A stretch of 64,000 bases of DNA from an uncultured Dehalococcoidia bacterium (GTDB taxonomy: Bacteria; Chloroflexota; Dehalococcoidia; Lucifugimonadales; JADFKI01): positions 124,001 through 188,000 of the forward strand of contig CATQHF010000006.1 of the NCBI GenBank assembly GCA_958295865.1, given 5' to 3'. Every line of letters begins with the position of its first letter. Position 1 is the first letter of the stretch. Made by a program: the position numbers and the translations under genes. The notes beneath the pieces are model-generated. The model was given only the letters and a program-made list of their open reading frames with translations, was not told where the DNA came from and made no database searches. This document shows, one piece after another, positions 25,868 through 35,333 of the stretch.

Positions 25868-26875
25868 ATGTTCATTGAGCATCGCGCTGCGATAGGCGCG
25901 GAATTGCGCCGCTCTCTCTCCGGTGACGGCTCGGTTTATGACCTGCTGCGCTATTACATGGGCTGGGTTGACCTGGACGGCAATCCCACCGTCGGCACCG
26001 AGGGCAAGTATTTGCGCCCAACGCTGTGCCTATTCGCCTGCGACGCTACGGGCGGCGCGCGCGAACAAGCCATGCCCGCCGCCGCCGCGCTGGAACTCAT
26101 TCATAACTTCTCGCTAATCCACGACGATATTCAGGATGAGGATGAGACGCGCCATCACCGCAAGACGCTCTGGGCTATCTGGGGCGTGCCCAAGGCGCTA
26201 GTCGCCGGCAATGTGCTGCGAACCGTCGCCGATACCGCGCTCGATGACCTGCAATCGGCGGGCGTGCCGCCCCATCGCATTCTGCTCGTGGTCAATCGGC
26301 TCACGCAGGCGTATCTGGAGATGATCGAGGGGCAGTATCTGGACATCTCGTTCGAGGGACGGCAAGAGGTCGGGCTGAACCAGTATCTTGACATGATTGC
26401 GCGCAAGACGGGCGCGCTCATACGCTGCTCGTTCACGATAGGCGCGCTCATCGGCTCGCCCGACGACAGGGTTGCCGCAGCGTTTCTTGAGAGCGGCAAG
26501 GCGTTGGGCTTTATATTTCAGGTACGCGACGACATCCTTGGCGTCTGGGGCGATGAAGCGAGCACCGGCAAGCCTGTCGGCGCTGACATACGGCGCAAGA
26601 AGAACTCGTTCCCGGTCGTGTACGCTATGGCGCGGGCGCGGGGCAATGACAAGCGCCGTCTGCTCAGCATCTACGATAAAGACGAGCCGAACGATGCCGA
26701 TGTCGCCGATGCGCTGCACATCATGGACAGCGTGAATACGCGGGACTACGCCCACGCGCTCGCCGTCGAACATGGCGAGGCAGCCCTAGATGCGCTTGCC
26801 GCCGTCGAGCTGCGAAAGCGGGCAAGAACCGAGTTTGAAGACCTTATCGATTTCCTGCTGTTCAGGGAACACTAG
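25868..26875 (+). CDS. Polyprenyl (geranylgeranyl/farnesyl-type) diphosphate synthase
   Basis: This class II trans-prenyltransferase condenses isopentenyl diphosphate with allylic diphosphates. The first Asp-rich motif reads HDDIQDEDETRHHR and the second FQVRDDILGVWGD, followed by TGKPVGADIRRKKNSFP. The product chain length cannot be told reliably. The ATG at 25868 gives a protein of 335 residues with a normal N-terminus. The frame is open upstream to 25718 with other possible starts (for example a TTG at 25811), and none has a good ribosome binding site. It is followed by squalene/phytoene synthase, so it probably supplies that enzyme. Confidence 0.9.
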   Translation: MFIEHRAAIGAELRRSLSGDGSVYDLLRYYMGWVDLDGNPTVGTEGKYLRPTLCLFACDATGGAREQAMPAAAALELIHNFSLIHDDIQDEDETRHHRKTLWAIWGVPKALVAGNVLRTVADTALDDLQSAGVPPHRILLVVNRLTQAYLEMIEGQYLDISFEGRQEVGLNQYLDMIARKTGALIRCSFTIGALIGSPDDRVAAAFLESGKALGFIFQVRDDILGVWGDEASTGKPVGADIRRKKNSFPVVYAMARARGNDKRRLLSIYDKDEPNDADVADALHIMDSVNTRDYAHALAVEHGEAALDALAAVELRKRARTEFEDLIDFLLFREH

Positions 26876-26877
26876 AT

Positions 26878-27013
26878 CGTGTGGGCATTTGCGTTATTCC
26901 CATGGAAACGGGAATCCAGAACTTCAGAATGTAGTCACTTTCGTATATTTTAGGCTAACCCAAAACACTGGATTCCTGCTTTCGCAGGAATGACGGAATG
27001 AAAAGTCGAGAGG
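26878..27013. repeat. Dispersed two-hairpin repeat (copy 1)
   Basis: It contains hairpin ATTCCC/GGGAAT (26896-26901, 26910-26915) and the perfect hairpin ATTCCTGC-TTTC-GCAGGAAT (26972-26991), ending in GAATGAAAAGTCGA. The same ~130-base arrangement recurs at 55001-55149. Shorter pieces are seen near 13102, 14490, 48596 and 59707. It is MITE- or REP-like; no ORF is inside. Confidence 0.75.
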
Positions 27014-27018
27014 TTCCG

Positions 27019-27903
27019 GTGGCAACCGAATTGGAACTGGCATATAATCACTGCCAGCGCATCGCCAAAGAGAACGCCCGCAACTTCTACTACGCCTTCC
27101 GCACGCTGCCTGCCGCCAAGCGCAACGCAATCTATGCGGTGTACGCCTACTGCCGCATCTGCGACGACATCGCTGACGGCAACCTTTCGCCCGAGGACAA
27201 GATCCGCGAGTTTGCGCTTGTGCGCCAGCGCCTGCATGCGCGGCATCCGTCAGCTCAGGACGCGCCCGTCTTCAGGGCGCTCCACCACGCCGCCGATGCC
27301 TATCAGATACCATACGCCCACTTCGAGGATATATTGCAGGGCGTCGAGATGGATATGACAAAGAGCAGATTTGCGAGTTTCGGTGAACTTCGTGATTACT
27401 GCTACAAGGTGGCTTCGGTCGTGGGTTTGGTGTGCATCAAAATCTTTGGCTACACCGACCCCAGCGCGGAGAAGTACGCCATAGACATGGGCATCGCCAT
27501 GCAGCTTACGAACATCCTGCGCGATGTGAAGGAGGATGCGGAGCGTGACCGCATCTACATTCCGCAGGACGAGATGGCGCGCTTCGGCTGCACCGAGGCG
27601 GAGCTTATGCGCGGCGCGCTCACCGATTCGTTCAGGGCGCTGATGGCGTATCAGACGGCGCGCGCGCAAACGCACTTCAAGAGCAGCGAGCCGCTGTTCT
27701 CCCTCGTCGCCGCCGATGCGCGCGCATGCCCCAGATTGATGCACACCACCTACAACCGCATCCTCAATCGTATCGAGCAGTCCGGCTTCGATATATTCGA
27801 GCGGCGCATTGGGCTGAACGCAAGCGAAAAGCTGCTGCTCTTGGCGCGGCTCGGAGTGAGCGGCGTGTTATCCGCCTTGCCTCGACTATCCACCAGAAAC
27901 TGA
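27019..27903 (+). CDS. Squalene/phytoene synthase family protein
   Basis: This 294-residue enzyme of the trans-isoprenyl diphosphate head-to-head condensing family carries both Asp-rich motifs, YCRICDDIADG (about residue 45) and NILRDVKEDAERDRIYIP (about 160). It makes squalene (hopanoid route, HpnC/HpnD-like) or phytoene (carotenoid route); sequence alone does not decide. The GTG at 27019 is chosen because GAGAGG lies 5 bases upstream. The longer ATG at 26998 falls inside a dispersed repeat that occurs elsewhere without this gene. It is probably co-transcribed with the polyprenyl synthase. Confidence 0.92.
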   Translation: MATELELAYNHCQRIAKENARNFYYAFRTLPAAKRNAIYAVYAYCRICDDIADGNLSPEDKIREFALVRQRLHARHPSAQDAPVFRALHHAADAYQIPYAHFEDILQGVEMDMTKSRFASFGELRDYCYKVASVVGLVCIKIFGYTDPSAEKYAIDMGIAMQLTNILRDVKEDAERDRIYIPQDEMARFGCTEAELMRGALTDSFRALMAYQTARAQTHFKSSEPLFSLVAADARACPRLMHTTYNRILNRIEQSGFDIFERRIGLNASEKLLLLARLGVSGVLSALPRLSTRN

Positions 27904-27951
27904 ATATCCTATCCATCCCGTATATCCATGTGAGTGAAGGTGAGCAAAGCA

Positions 27952-28845
27952 ATGAAGTGCATAATTGACACTGACCCCGGCGCTGACGATGTGCTGGCGC
28001 TGATAATGGCGCTTAACGCCGCGCAAATGGACATTCTTGCCCTGACGACCGTTGAGGGCAACGCAACCTTGGCGCACACGACCGCCAACGCCCTGCGCCT
28101 GCTGGAGTATATGGGGCGGACGGATATTCCGGTGTATGCGGGCAGCTCAGAGCCGCTGGTTGGGGAGTTCCACCACGCCTACGAAGTGCATGGCGATGAG
28201 GGGCTGACTGTGCGGCTGCCGGATACGGATATGCCGCCCGCGAATGGGGATGCCGTCGATTTCATCATCGAAACTGCGCTGGAAACGCCGGGCGAGGTCA
28301 CGCTGTTCGCGCTGGGGCCGCTGACGAATGTGGCGAGGGCGCTTATGAAAGAGGAGCGGCTGAAGGATGCGCTGCGGCGCGTGTATATCATGGGCGGGAC
28401 CGGCGATTCCGGGGGTAATGTTACGCCATACGCGGAGTTCAACATCTATGACGACCCGCATGCGGCGAATGCGGTGTTCGGTTCGGGAGCGCCCGTTACG
28501 CTGCTGGGGCTGAACATATCTCACCAGACATCGATTGCGCGGGACGATGAGGTCTGGTTCACGGGGGACGCGCCGGGCGAAAGGCTGGCGGCGCGCATTG
28601 TGGAGAACTGGTTCGAGTTGGGGCAGGCGGAGCAGCGGTTCAGCATGCATGACCCGGTCACGATTATGGCTGCGCTGCGGCCCGATCTGATACGGACGCG
28701 GGCGGCGACGCTGAGCGTGGAAACGGAAGGCGAGCGAGTGGGAGAGATAACGGCGGACTACGATAGCGGGGGCAGCGTGGATGTTGCCGTGGGCGTGGAG
28801 AGCGAGGAGGCGCTGTCGTTTATGCGCGGGCTGCTGAGGGGGTAG
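27952..28845 (+). CDS. Inosine/uridine-preferring nucleoside hydrolase
   Basis: This 297-residue protein of the IUNH family hydrolyses the N-glycosidic bond of ribonucleosides. The calcium-binding signature IIDTDPGADDVLALIMAL is at the N-terminus. The family motifs VTLFALGPLTNVARAL, YIMGG and the late MHDPVTI with the catalytic His/Asp are present. The ATG at 27952 is chosen because AAGGTGAG lies 8 bases upstream and the family starts MKxIIDTDPG; in-frame GTGs at 27934 and 27940 are alternatives. It probably acts in nucleoside salvage. Confidence 0.93.
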   Translation: MKCIIDTDPGADDVLALIMALNAAQMDILALTTVEGNATLAHTTANALRLLEYMGRTDIPVYAGSSEPLVGEFHHAYEVHGDEGLTVRLPDTDMPPANGDAVDFIIETALETPGEVTLFALGPLTNVARALMKEERLKDALRRVYIMGGTGDSGGNVTPYAEFNIYDDPHAANAVFGSGAPVTLLGLNISHQTSIARDDEVWFTGDAPGERLAARIVENWFELGQAEQRFSMHDPVTIMAALRPDLIRTRAATLSVETEGERVGEITADYDSGGSVDVAVGVESEEALSFMRGLLRG

Positions 28846-28855
28846 CGTCGCAGCA

Positions 28856-29092
28856 TTAACCTTTCAGGATTATGGCGGCGATTAAGCCAATGAGGGCGAT
28901 TATAATGCCGCCGCCCGCGCCTAAAATCGCAAAGAACAGCCTGTCAATGCGGTTGGTCAGGTGCGTTTCCACCGCGTTTATGTGCGTTAGCCAGTCGGGA
29001 GCGGCAGGCGCGTTTGCCTGCTGCTGTTGGCGTTTTTGTTCTTGCCTTCGCATTGCCATGGCGATAATTCTTTGACCTGTCGTTGGACGCAT
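28856..29092 (-). CDS. Small single-span membrane protein
   Basis: This 78-residue protein has a basic, Gln-rich N-terminus (RRQEQKRQQQQ), a short helical region with a NRIDRLF segment, and one C-terminal membrane helix (about 52-76, Ala/Gly/Ile-rich, ending ILKG). The layout resembles small XhlA-like or tail-anchored proteins. A second start, 11 codons in, is possible. It converges on the nucleoside hydrolase gene. The function is unknown. Confidence 0.5.
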   Translation of the reverse strand: MRPTTGQRIIAMAMRRQEQKRQQQQANAPAAPDWLTHINAVETHLTNRIDRLFFAILGAGGGIIIALIGLIAAIILKG

Positions 29093-29131
29093 CTGAAGGG
29101 CAGGCGGTTGCTTGTAGCGAGTTCGCGGTCA

Positions 29132-29401
29132 TTAACGAGAATTGCGGAGTGGACGCACTTGCCTAGGCGCTTCGTGATTCTCAACACGCTCCCAATTCTC
29201 CCACAACTCATCTTCGTGCATCCTTGCCCATCTCAGTAATGCGCGCGCTCGCGCCATGGGCAAGTCCCCTCGCGTTATCCGCATCGAGCGTAAATTGAAG
29301 GAAGCCCTATACTCGGCAGAATGTATGTGAAAGTGAGGCCAAGGATGGTCGTCCCACTGCATGTAAATTGACATACCCATGAATTCGCTAATCTTGGGCA
29401 A
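29132..29401 (-). CDS. DUF4160-like protein
   Basis: This 89-residue protein begins MPKISEFMGMSIYMQWDDHP followed by HFHIHSAEYRASF, the pattern typical of the DUF4160 family, whose members are small and often paired with a DUF2442 protein. It overlaps the end of such a gene by 14 bases. Its length is normal. The biochemical role of the family is not established; a toxin-antitoxin-like pair is sometimes suggested by gene pairing. Confidence 0.8.
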   Translation of the reverse strand: MPKISEFMGMSIYMQWDDHPWPHFHIHSAEYRASFNLRSMRITRGDLPMARARALLRWARMHEDELWENWERVENHEAPRQVRPLRNSR

Positions 29402-29753
29402 TTATGGCAGCTCCCCAATTTGCTCTCGCCTCGTCTATCGCCTCCCAGAAAGTCGACTCGTCAGGCATTGCGTCAATCTGCTCCCGTGTTATGCCAAGTA
29501 GATAGGCATACCCTGTTTCAGGCGCTATGTCCAATTCCATGTCGCTTCCGGGAGGGCGTCCCCAGCAGACGCAGCCACCTTCCTTGTTGATGTGAACATC
29601 CTCGAAGAACTCGCGATTGTTCCATGCCTTGAATACACCCTTGCCTGCTAAGTGAGACAAGTCGATTTCGCCTTCTACGCCATCCTCGTAACGTGCCCAG
29701 ATGCGGAATCCGTCTCGTGGCTCTACGGCTATGGGGTCAACGAATGCAGTCAT
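29388..29753 (-). CDS. DUF2442-like protein
   Basis: This 121-residue protein carries the DUF2442 pattern: VEPRDGFRIWARYEDGVEGE, DLSHLAGKGVF, then FEDVHINKEGGCVCWG and DMELDIAPETGYAYLLG. The ATG at 29753 is used; the frame is open further upstream but that part lacks family similarity. It overlaps the DUF4160-like gene by 14 bases, so the two are translationally coupled and probably interact. Confidence 0.8.
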   Translation of the reverse strand: MTAFVDPIAVEPRDGFRIWARYEDGVEGEIDLSHLAGKGVFKAWNNREFFEDVHINKEGGCVCWGRPPGSDMELDIAPETGYAYLLGITREQIDAMPDESTFWEAIDEARANWGAAIIAQD

Positions 29754-29922
29754 GGTTAGTCTTAACTCCGATGGGGTATCTTGTAGCGAGTTTGCGGTCA
29801 TTATAGCATGGGGGTGTGTTGCGGCGGCGTTTATGCGGGTTGCCGGGGGACTGCGGAGGATAGGACAAGGCTTGCGGTTGGCGCTTGGCAAGCCTTGCCG
29901 TTTTCTATTGTGAACCGTATAG

Positions 29923-31329
29923 CTACTTACGCAAGTTCCAATAGCGGAAGTCTTCGTAACTGCCATTTCGTCCACCGTTATCTACAAGCAGCAGCGCCCC
30001 TATGTCCTTCTTACGCACGACGAAGCACACATTCGCCGTCTGCGAGCTACCTGGGTCTATATCCTCATAAGGCTTCCACGCTACATCCAGACCGAGACCA
30101 CAGTAAGCATTGCTGTCAGAGCGCCACCAATCTTTGTATTCACGGTCGTTCTTCGTGCCGTATGCCTGAATTCTGTCTATGGCTTCGTAGTTGTTGCTTC
30201 TTGCGCCGTCATTTTGCACTTTGATGCGAATTACTATGCGAGAGTAGTCGACACTCAATTTGTCCGCGAATTGCACAAGGTCGTCCGCTTGGCGTCCATG
30301 TGTCACTTCTACAATCCTAAGCGAGAAGTTGTCCAAGTTAGCCAAGTCGCCTTTGTCTCGCAGAGGGAATGGATTATCAGGTGAGCGTCCTATCGGTTCA
30401 GGCGTGGGAGTTGGTGTAGGCTCAGGTGTTGGAGTATCGGTAGGTATTGCCGTGGGACCTGGTGGTGGCGTTGAGGTCGCCGGGGCTGGAGTGACAGTTG
30501 GTACCGACGCCTCGTCGGGCAATTCATAGAATATCTTGTCAATAAAATCGTCATATAGAACTAGACTGCCGATGTCTGATGATGGGACATTGAAGCAGAT
30601 ATTTCCGCTTAACTCGCCGTCCTCAAAAATCTCACGTCCATCTTCAAATCTTCCTGGTATTACGCCGCATCCATGCGAAGGATAGGCAATGTTTGAGTCA
30701 CCTACGACATGCATGCGAAAAACAGTAGAGAAACCCTTTGCTTCGGCGCTGGTGTTTCTAACTTTAATTCTAACCATGAAGAACTGATGTCCCGCAGGTG
30801 GTAGTTCGTTAAATTGGTTTTCGTCTAAAACCAATTGAGTGCTATTTTCAACCACATCTATAACCCAAATAGCAAATCCGTCCTCACTGATCAATGTCAG
30901 TGGTTGACCGAATGGCACCGGATCATGCCTACTCGTCCCCCAGCGTACAGGAGTTGCGGTAGGAATTGGCGTGTTAGTAGGTATAGGCGTCGCAGTTGGT
31001 GGTCTAGGTGTTGGCGTGCTTGTCGGCATAGGCGTCGCGGTTGGAGGCACGGGCGTCAAAGTAGGCGCTGGCGTGCTAGTCGGCTCGGATGTAGCAGTAG
31101 CCGTAGGTGTCTGAGTGGGTTCAGGAGTTGCTGTGTGAGTGGGCGTAGCCGTGTTAGCAATCGGAGCGCTGGTGGCAGTGGGTACGCTTGTCGCTGTTGG
31201 TTCCATGGTGGGAGGAACCTGGGCTATCGGTTGCGATGTTGCCGTTGCTAGTATCACAGATGGCTCTGGATTCTCACAACCAACCAAAACTGCGACTACA
31301 CACAACGCCAGTAATACAATGCGCCTCAT
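29923..31329 (-). CDS. Lipoprotein with two DUF4352-like domains and Thr/Pro-rich linkers
   Basis: This 468-residue protein has a lipoprotein signal (MRRIVLLALCVVAVLVGC, lipobox LVGC) and a long low-complexity linker of PTATP/PTPTP type repeats (about 30-145). It then has two similar beta-sandwich domains of the DUF4352 kind (about 155-285 and 340-468), separated by a second Pro/Thr linker. Each domain has an IVIRIKVQN or MVRIKVRNTS strand and a CF(V/N)V end. The ATG at 31329 is preceded by GGGAGG with a 10-base spacer. It is probably displayed on the outer face of the membrane; the ligand is unknown. Confidence 0.75.
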   Translation of the reverse strand: MRRIVLLALCVVAVLVGCENPEPSVILATATSQPIAQVPPTMEPTATSVPTATSAPIANTATPTHTATPEPTQTPTATATSEPTSTPAPTLTPVPPTATPMPTSTPTPRPPTATPIPTNTPIPTATPVRWGTSRHDPVPFGQPLTLISEDGFAIWVIDVVENSTQLVLDENQFNELPPAGHQFFMVRIKVRNTSAEAKGFSTVFRMHVVGDSNIAYPSHGCGVIPGRFEDGREIFEDGELSGNICFNVPSSDIGSLVLYDDFIDKIFYELPDEASVPTVTPAPATSTPPPGPTAIPTDTPTPEPTPTPTPEPIGRSPDNPFPLRDKGDLANLDNFSLRIVEVTHGRQADDLVQFADKLSVDYSRIVIRIKVQNDGARSNNYEAIDRIQAYGTKNDREYKDWWRSDSNAYCGLGLDVAWKPYEDIDPGSSQTANVCFVVRKKDIGALLLVDNGGRNGSYEDFRYWNLRK

Positions 31330-31364
31330 AATACGGATACCTCCCTCGTAGCTAGGATTAGGCT

Positions 31365-31473
31365 CCTCACCACAAGTAGCCAAGTATCCGCGTACACGCC
31401 GCAAGGGAGGCACGAGTGCCTATCCCATCCAAGCGTGTACGCGTCGGACTCCTTGACTTAACCTGTGGTGAGG
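31365..31473. repeat. Nested inverted repeat upstream of the lipoprotein gene
   Basis: Three perfect stems are nested. CCTCACCACA (31365-31374) pairs with 31464-31473, CGCGTACACGC (31389-31399) with 31433-31443, and GGCAC (31409-31413) with GTGCC (31416-31420). The region lies 36 bases before the lipoprotein start on the minus strand and would fold into a long branched hairpin in its leader RNA. It encodes nothing. Confidence 0.65.
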
Positions 31474-31601
31474 TTGCAAGCATTATAGCATGGGGAGTGA
31501 TAAATGTGAGTATGGATTATCCGAAATGTTCAACCTCAATATGCCGAGTTCTTCAAATGCATGCGGCGCGGAGTGTTAGCAAGGGACAAGTTACAGCAGA
31601 A

Positions 31602-31667
31602 AATTGTTGACCTGCGGGGACAGAGTTGCTATATTGACAAGTACAATTGTTGACTGATTTACTCAAC
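31602..31667 (+). promoter_or_regulatory. suf operon promoter with candidate Rrf2-type operators
   Basis: TTGACC (31607-31612) and TATATT (31630-31635) are separated by exactly 17 bases. The element AATTGTTGAC occurs twice, over the -35 (31602-31611) and just after the start region (31645-31654). The inverted repeat GTTGA...TCAAC spans 31649-31667. Placement around the promoter fits repressor binding by the Rrf2 protein encoded in the same operon; that link is inferred. Confidence 0.5.
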
Positions 31668-31690
31668 AAAGAAGATGAAAGGCAGCGACT

Positions 31691-33151
31691 ATGACGACAC
31701 AACAGGTCATCTCGCGCGAAACCGGCGTGGAGGACCAGGCGTATAAGTGGGGGTTCGAGTTCGATATCGAGTCTGACATCGCGCCGCGCGGGTTGAGCGA
31801 GGATATTGTCAGGCTCATTTCGCGCAAGAAGGGCGAACCGGAGTGGATGCTGGAGTGGCGGCTGAAGGCGTATCGCCACTGGCTTACGCTGAACAATGAG
31901 GAACCCAAGTGGGCGAACATCGAGTACCCGCCTATCGACTTCCAGGATATTATCTACTACGCCGCGCCGAAGTCGCAGGCGGACGCGCCCAAGAGCCTGG
32001 ATGATGTTGACCCGGAGATACGCGAGGCGTTCGACAAGCTCGGCATCCCGTTGCAGGAGCAGAAGCGGCTCACAGGCGTCGCCATTGACGCTGTGCTGGA
32101 TAGCGCGTCCGTCGCCACCACATACCGCAAGATGCTGGAAGATGCGGGCGTGATTTTCTGCTCGGTCAGCGAGGCGGTCAAGACGCACCCGGAGATAATC
32201 AAGAAGTATCTCGGCTCCGTCGTGCCCTATACCGACAACTTCTATGCCACGCTTAACTCTGCGGTGTTCAGCGACGGCTCTTTCGTGTATGTGCCGCCGG
32301 GGGTGCGCTGTCCGATTGAGCTTATGACCTACTTCCGCATCAATGAGCTGGACACGGGGCAGTTCGAGCGGACGCTCATCATTGCCGACAAGGGCAGCTA
32401 TGTCAGCTACCTTGAGGGCTGCACCGCGCCGATGCGGAAGACGCATCAGCTTCATGCCGCCGTCGTGGAACTTGTCGCGCTCGATGACGCGGAGATAAAG
32501 TATTCGACGCTGCAAAACTGGTATCCGGGCGACAAGGACGGCAACGGCGGCGTCTATAACTTCGTAACGAAGCGCGGCGCGGCGCGCGGCAGAAACTCCA
32601 AGATTTCCTGGACTCAGGTGGAGACAGGCTCTGCCATCACATGGAAGTATCCCAGCGTGCTGCTGATGGGCGACAATTCCGTTGGCGAGTTCTACTCGGT
32701 TGCGCTGGTGAACAATTACCAGCAGGCGGATACCGGCACAAAGATGATTCACATCGGCAAGAACACCAAGAGCACCATCATCGCCAAGGGTATCTCGGCA
32801 GGCAAGGCGCAGAACACATACAGGGGGCAGGTGAAGATTATGCCCTCGGCGCAGAACGCGCGCAACTTTACGCAGTGCGACTCGCTGCTCATAGGCGACG
32901 AGTGCGGCGCGCACACCGTGCCGTACATCGAGGTGCGAAATCCGACGGCGCAGATGGGGCACGAAGCCACAACTTCCAAGGTGGACGACAGCCAGCTCTT
33001 CTACTTGCAGCAGCGCGGCATCGGCCTGGAAGAGGCGAACTACATGATTATCAACGGCTTCTGCCGCGGCATATTCAAGGAACTACCCTTTGAGTTCGCG
33101 GCTGAGGCATCCCAACTATTGAGGGTGAACCTGGAGGGCACGGTAGGCTAA
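31691..33151 (+). CDS. sufB: Fe-S cluster assembly scaffold SufB
   Basis: This 486-residue SufB has the family length and the motifs [39 protein letters not shown], and LEGCTAP, whose Cys is the conserved early one. The C-terminal [20 protein letters not shown] and [11 protein letters not shown] are also present. It forms the SufBC2D scaffold that builds [4Fe-4S] clusters in the cytosol. AAAGG precedes the ATG by 8 bases. sufC follows after two bases. Confidence 0.97.
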   Translation: MTTQQVISRETGVEDQAYKWGFEFDIESDIAPRGLSEDIVRLISRKKGEPEWMLEWRLKAYRHWLTLNNEEPKWANIEYPPIDFQDIIYYAAPKSQADAPKSLDDVDPEIREAFDKLGIPLQEQKRLTGVAIDAVLDSASVATTYRKMLEDAGVIFCSVSEAVKTHPEIIKKYLGSVVPYTDNFYATLNSAVFSDGSFVYVPPGVRCPIELMTYFRINELDTGQFERTLIIADKGSYVSYLEGCTAPMRKTHQLHAAVVELVALDDAEIKYSTLQNWYPGDKDGNGGVYNFVTKRGAARGRNSKISWTQVETGSAITWKYPSVLLMGDNSVGEFYSVALVNNYQQADTGTKMIHIGKNTKSTIIAKGISAGKAQNTYRGQVKIMPSAQNARNFTQCDSLLIGDECGAHTVPYIEVRNPTAQMGHEATTSKVDDSQLFYLQQRGIGLEEANYMIINGFCRGIFKELPFEFAAEASQLLRVNLEGTVG

Positions 33152-33153
33152 AG

Positions 33154-33939
<786 letters not shown>

Positions 33940-33966
33940 GGTTCGCATGTCAACAAGAGTTCATCA

Positions 33967-34743
33967 ATGCCGATAAGAAACGAGTCAAACAGGGCATACC
34001 TCATCGCGTCTCTCGACATATACAGGGATGCTATGCGCGACTTCATAATTCGCGAGCTTAAGAAAAATCAGAGTCGTAGAGTTGAGGACACACTGCGAAA
34101 GTACCTGCGTGCAAACCCTAGACGCTACAATGTGCGTGACCCTCGCAGTATGTTTGATGTCAACGATTTCTTCTCCATAATCGGCGACAATTGGCAGGAA
34201 GTATTCAGGGCAGCCTTCAATGGCGATAAATTCGTTCTGGACACGCTCAGACAGATAACCTCTATACGCAATAATGCAGCCCATCCTGCTTATGGCTCAG
34301 ACATCGATAGGGCTTGGGCTTTGGCGCGAATATACGACATGTCTGATATATTGGGGCGAATAGGCGCAGCGTCGGAGAAAGTTCGCGTACAATCGATTTG
34401 GAACCAACTTGTTGATATACAGAATGTGCAATCAGCGCCATTGCCAACACAACCGGAACAAATGGAGCGATATGGCAATAATGCCAAAGTAAGCGCGAAT
34501 ATACCCACTCCGCAAGCGCCAGTTCGCGCAACTGATGAACTCAGTTATGTAATCTATGTGGACGATCCGACGAACCGCGCTAGAGTGCATCGGTCGGATT
34601 GCCGATATTACATTAACCGAAGAGAAGAAATTCTATCTAACAATCAATGGCATCACGGCCCGTATTCTCGTGAAGAAGCCTTTGCTAAAATGGAAGGACT
34701 CGGTAGGACAAATTCGGGCCCATGTGGCACCTGCAACCCCTAA
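33967..34743 (+). CDS. Swt1-type HEPN domain protein with C-terminal Cys-rich domain
   Basis: The 258-residue protein has two parts. Residues about 10-150 match the Swt1 HEPN pattern: LDIYRDAMRDFIIRELK, a FDVNDFFSIIGDNWQEVFRAAF segment, and SIRNNAAHP, which is the HEPN R-x4-H ribonuclease motif. Residues about 195-258 form a small domain with RVHRSDCRYY and a final CGTCNP, whose His and three Cys could bind zinc. HEPN proteins often act as RNA-cutting toxins or defence effectors. It starts 27 bases after sufC, and its codon use is visibly more A/T-rich than the suf genes. Confidence 0.78.
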   Translation: MPIRNESNRAYLIASLDIYRDAMRDFIIRELKKNQSRRVEDTLRKYLRANPRRYNVRDPRSMFDVNDFFSIIGDNWQEVFRAAFNGDKFVLDTLRQITSIRNNAAHPAYGSDIDRAWALARIYDMSDILGRIGAASEKVRVQSIWNQLVDIQNVQSAPLPTQPEQMERYGNNAKVSANIPTPQAPVRATDELSYVIYVDDPTNRARVHRSDCRYYINRREEILSNNQWHHGPYSREEAFAKMEGLGRTNSGPCGTCNP

Positions 34744-34763
34744 CCACTGACGGACTAACTGCT

Positions 34764-35333
34764 ATGACCACTGATAGGCAAGTGCAAGGCAAGAAAGCGG
34801 AACTGGCCGTGTTCGGCGAACTGCTGGAACGGGGCGCGTTGCCGTATTTGCCCTTGGCTGATGTCGAGGGGGTGGATGCGATTGTGTCAGTTGAGGGCGG
34901 CAAACTGCTTCGATTACAGGTTAAGGCGCGGGGTGTCAGCGGGGGCAGGGATTCCAAGTGGTTTCGAGTTCAGAAACTGGTTGTCGCCGACGATTTCTTT
35001 GTCTTATGCGTTGAAGCGCCGCAAGGTGTCGTGGGCGATGTATGGGTATTCCCGTCAGTAGTGTTTGACGCCTATGCTACCCGCGATCCAAAGGGCATCA
35101 GAGACTTGAAGCTTGATGCGGGCGTCAGGAAATACGGTCAGCCCTTGTATGAGCTTCTTTGCGGTTTCAGGAACCGCTGGGAACTGATTACCGAATATGG
35201 GAGTTACAAAGAACTTTTGAGTAACCCTGAAAACTTGGAAGACATCTTGGCAATGAAGGAAGCGTTGGAAGCGCCCGAAGAAGAGACGATGACTTTGGAC
35301 GAATATGAGCGACGCCGAGAGGCAAGAGTATAG
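34764..35333 (+). CDS. PD-(D/E)XK nuclease-like protein with antitoxin-like tail
   Basis: The 189-residue protein has an N-terminal domain (about 5-60) of the PD-(D/E)XK type: GKKAELAVFGELLERG with Glu13, then Asp38 in GVDAIV and Gln52-Val-Lys54 in LQVKAR. These are the expected catalytic positions. The last 30 residues (NPENLEDILAMKEA to MTLDEYERRREARV) look like the toxin-binding tail of RelB/YefM-like antitoxins. The gene overlaps the RelE/ParE toxin gene by 29 bases, as antitoxin genes do. The ATG at 34764 is used because it lies 20 bases after the HEPN gene. The fusion is unusual; the nuclease could instead be an inactive DNA-binding domain. Confidence 0.7.
   Translation: MTTDRQVQGKKAELAVFGELLERGALPYLPLADVEGVDAIVSVEGGKLLRLQVKARGVSGGRDSKWFRVQKLVVADDFFVLCVEAPQGVVGDVWVFPSVVFDAYATRDPKGIRDLKLDAGVRKYGQPLYELLCGFRNRWELITEYGSYKELLSNPENLEDILAMKEALEAPEEETMTLDEYERRREARV

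Noticed and set aside
31553..32962. A 469-codon minus-strand frame across sufB
   Set aside because: It is antisense to sufB and shows no domain; sufB has a promoter, ribosome binding site and full motifs.
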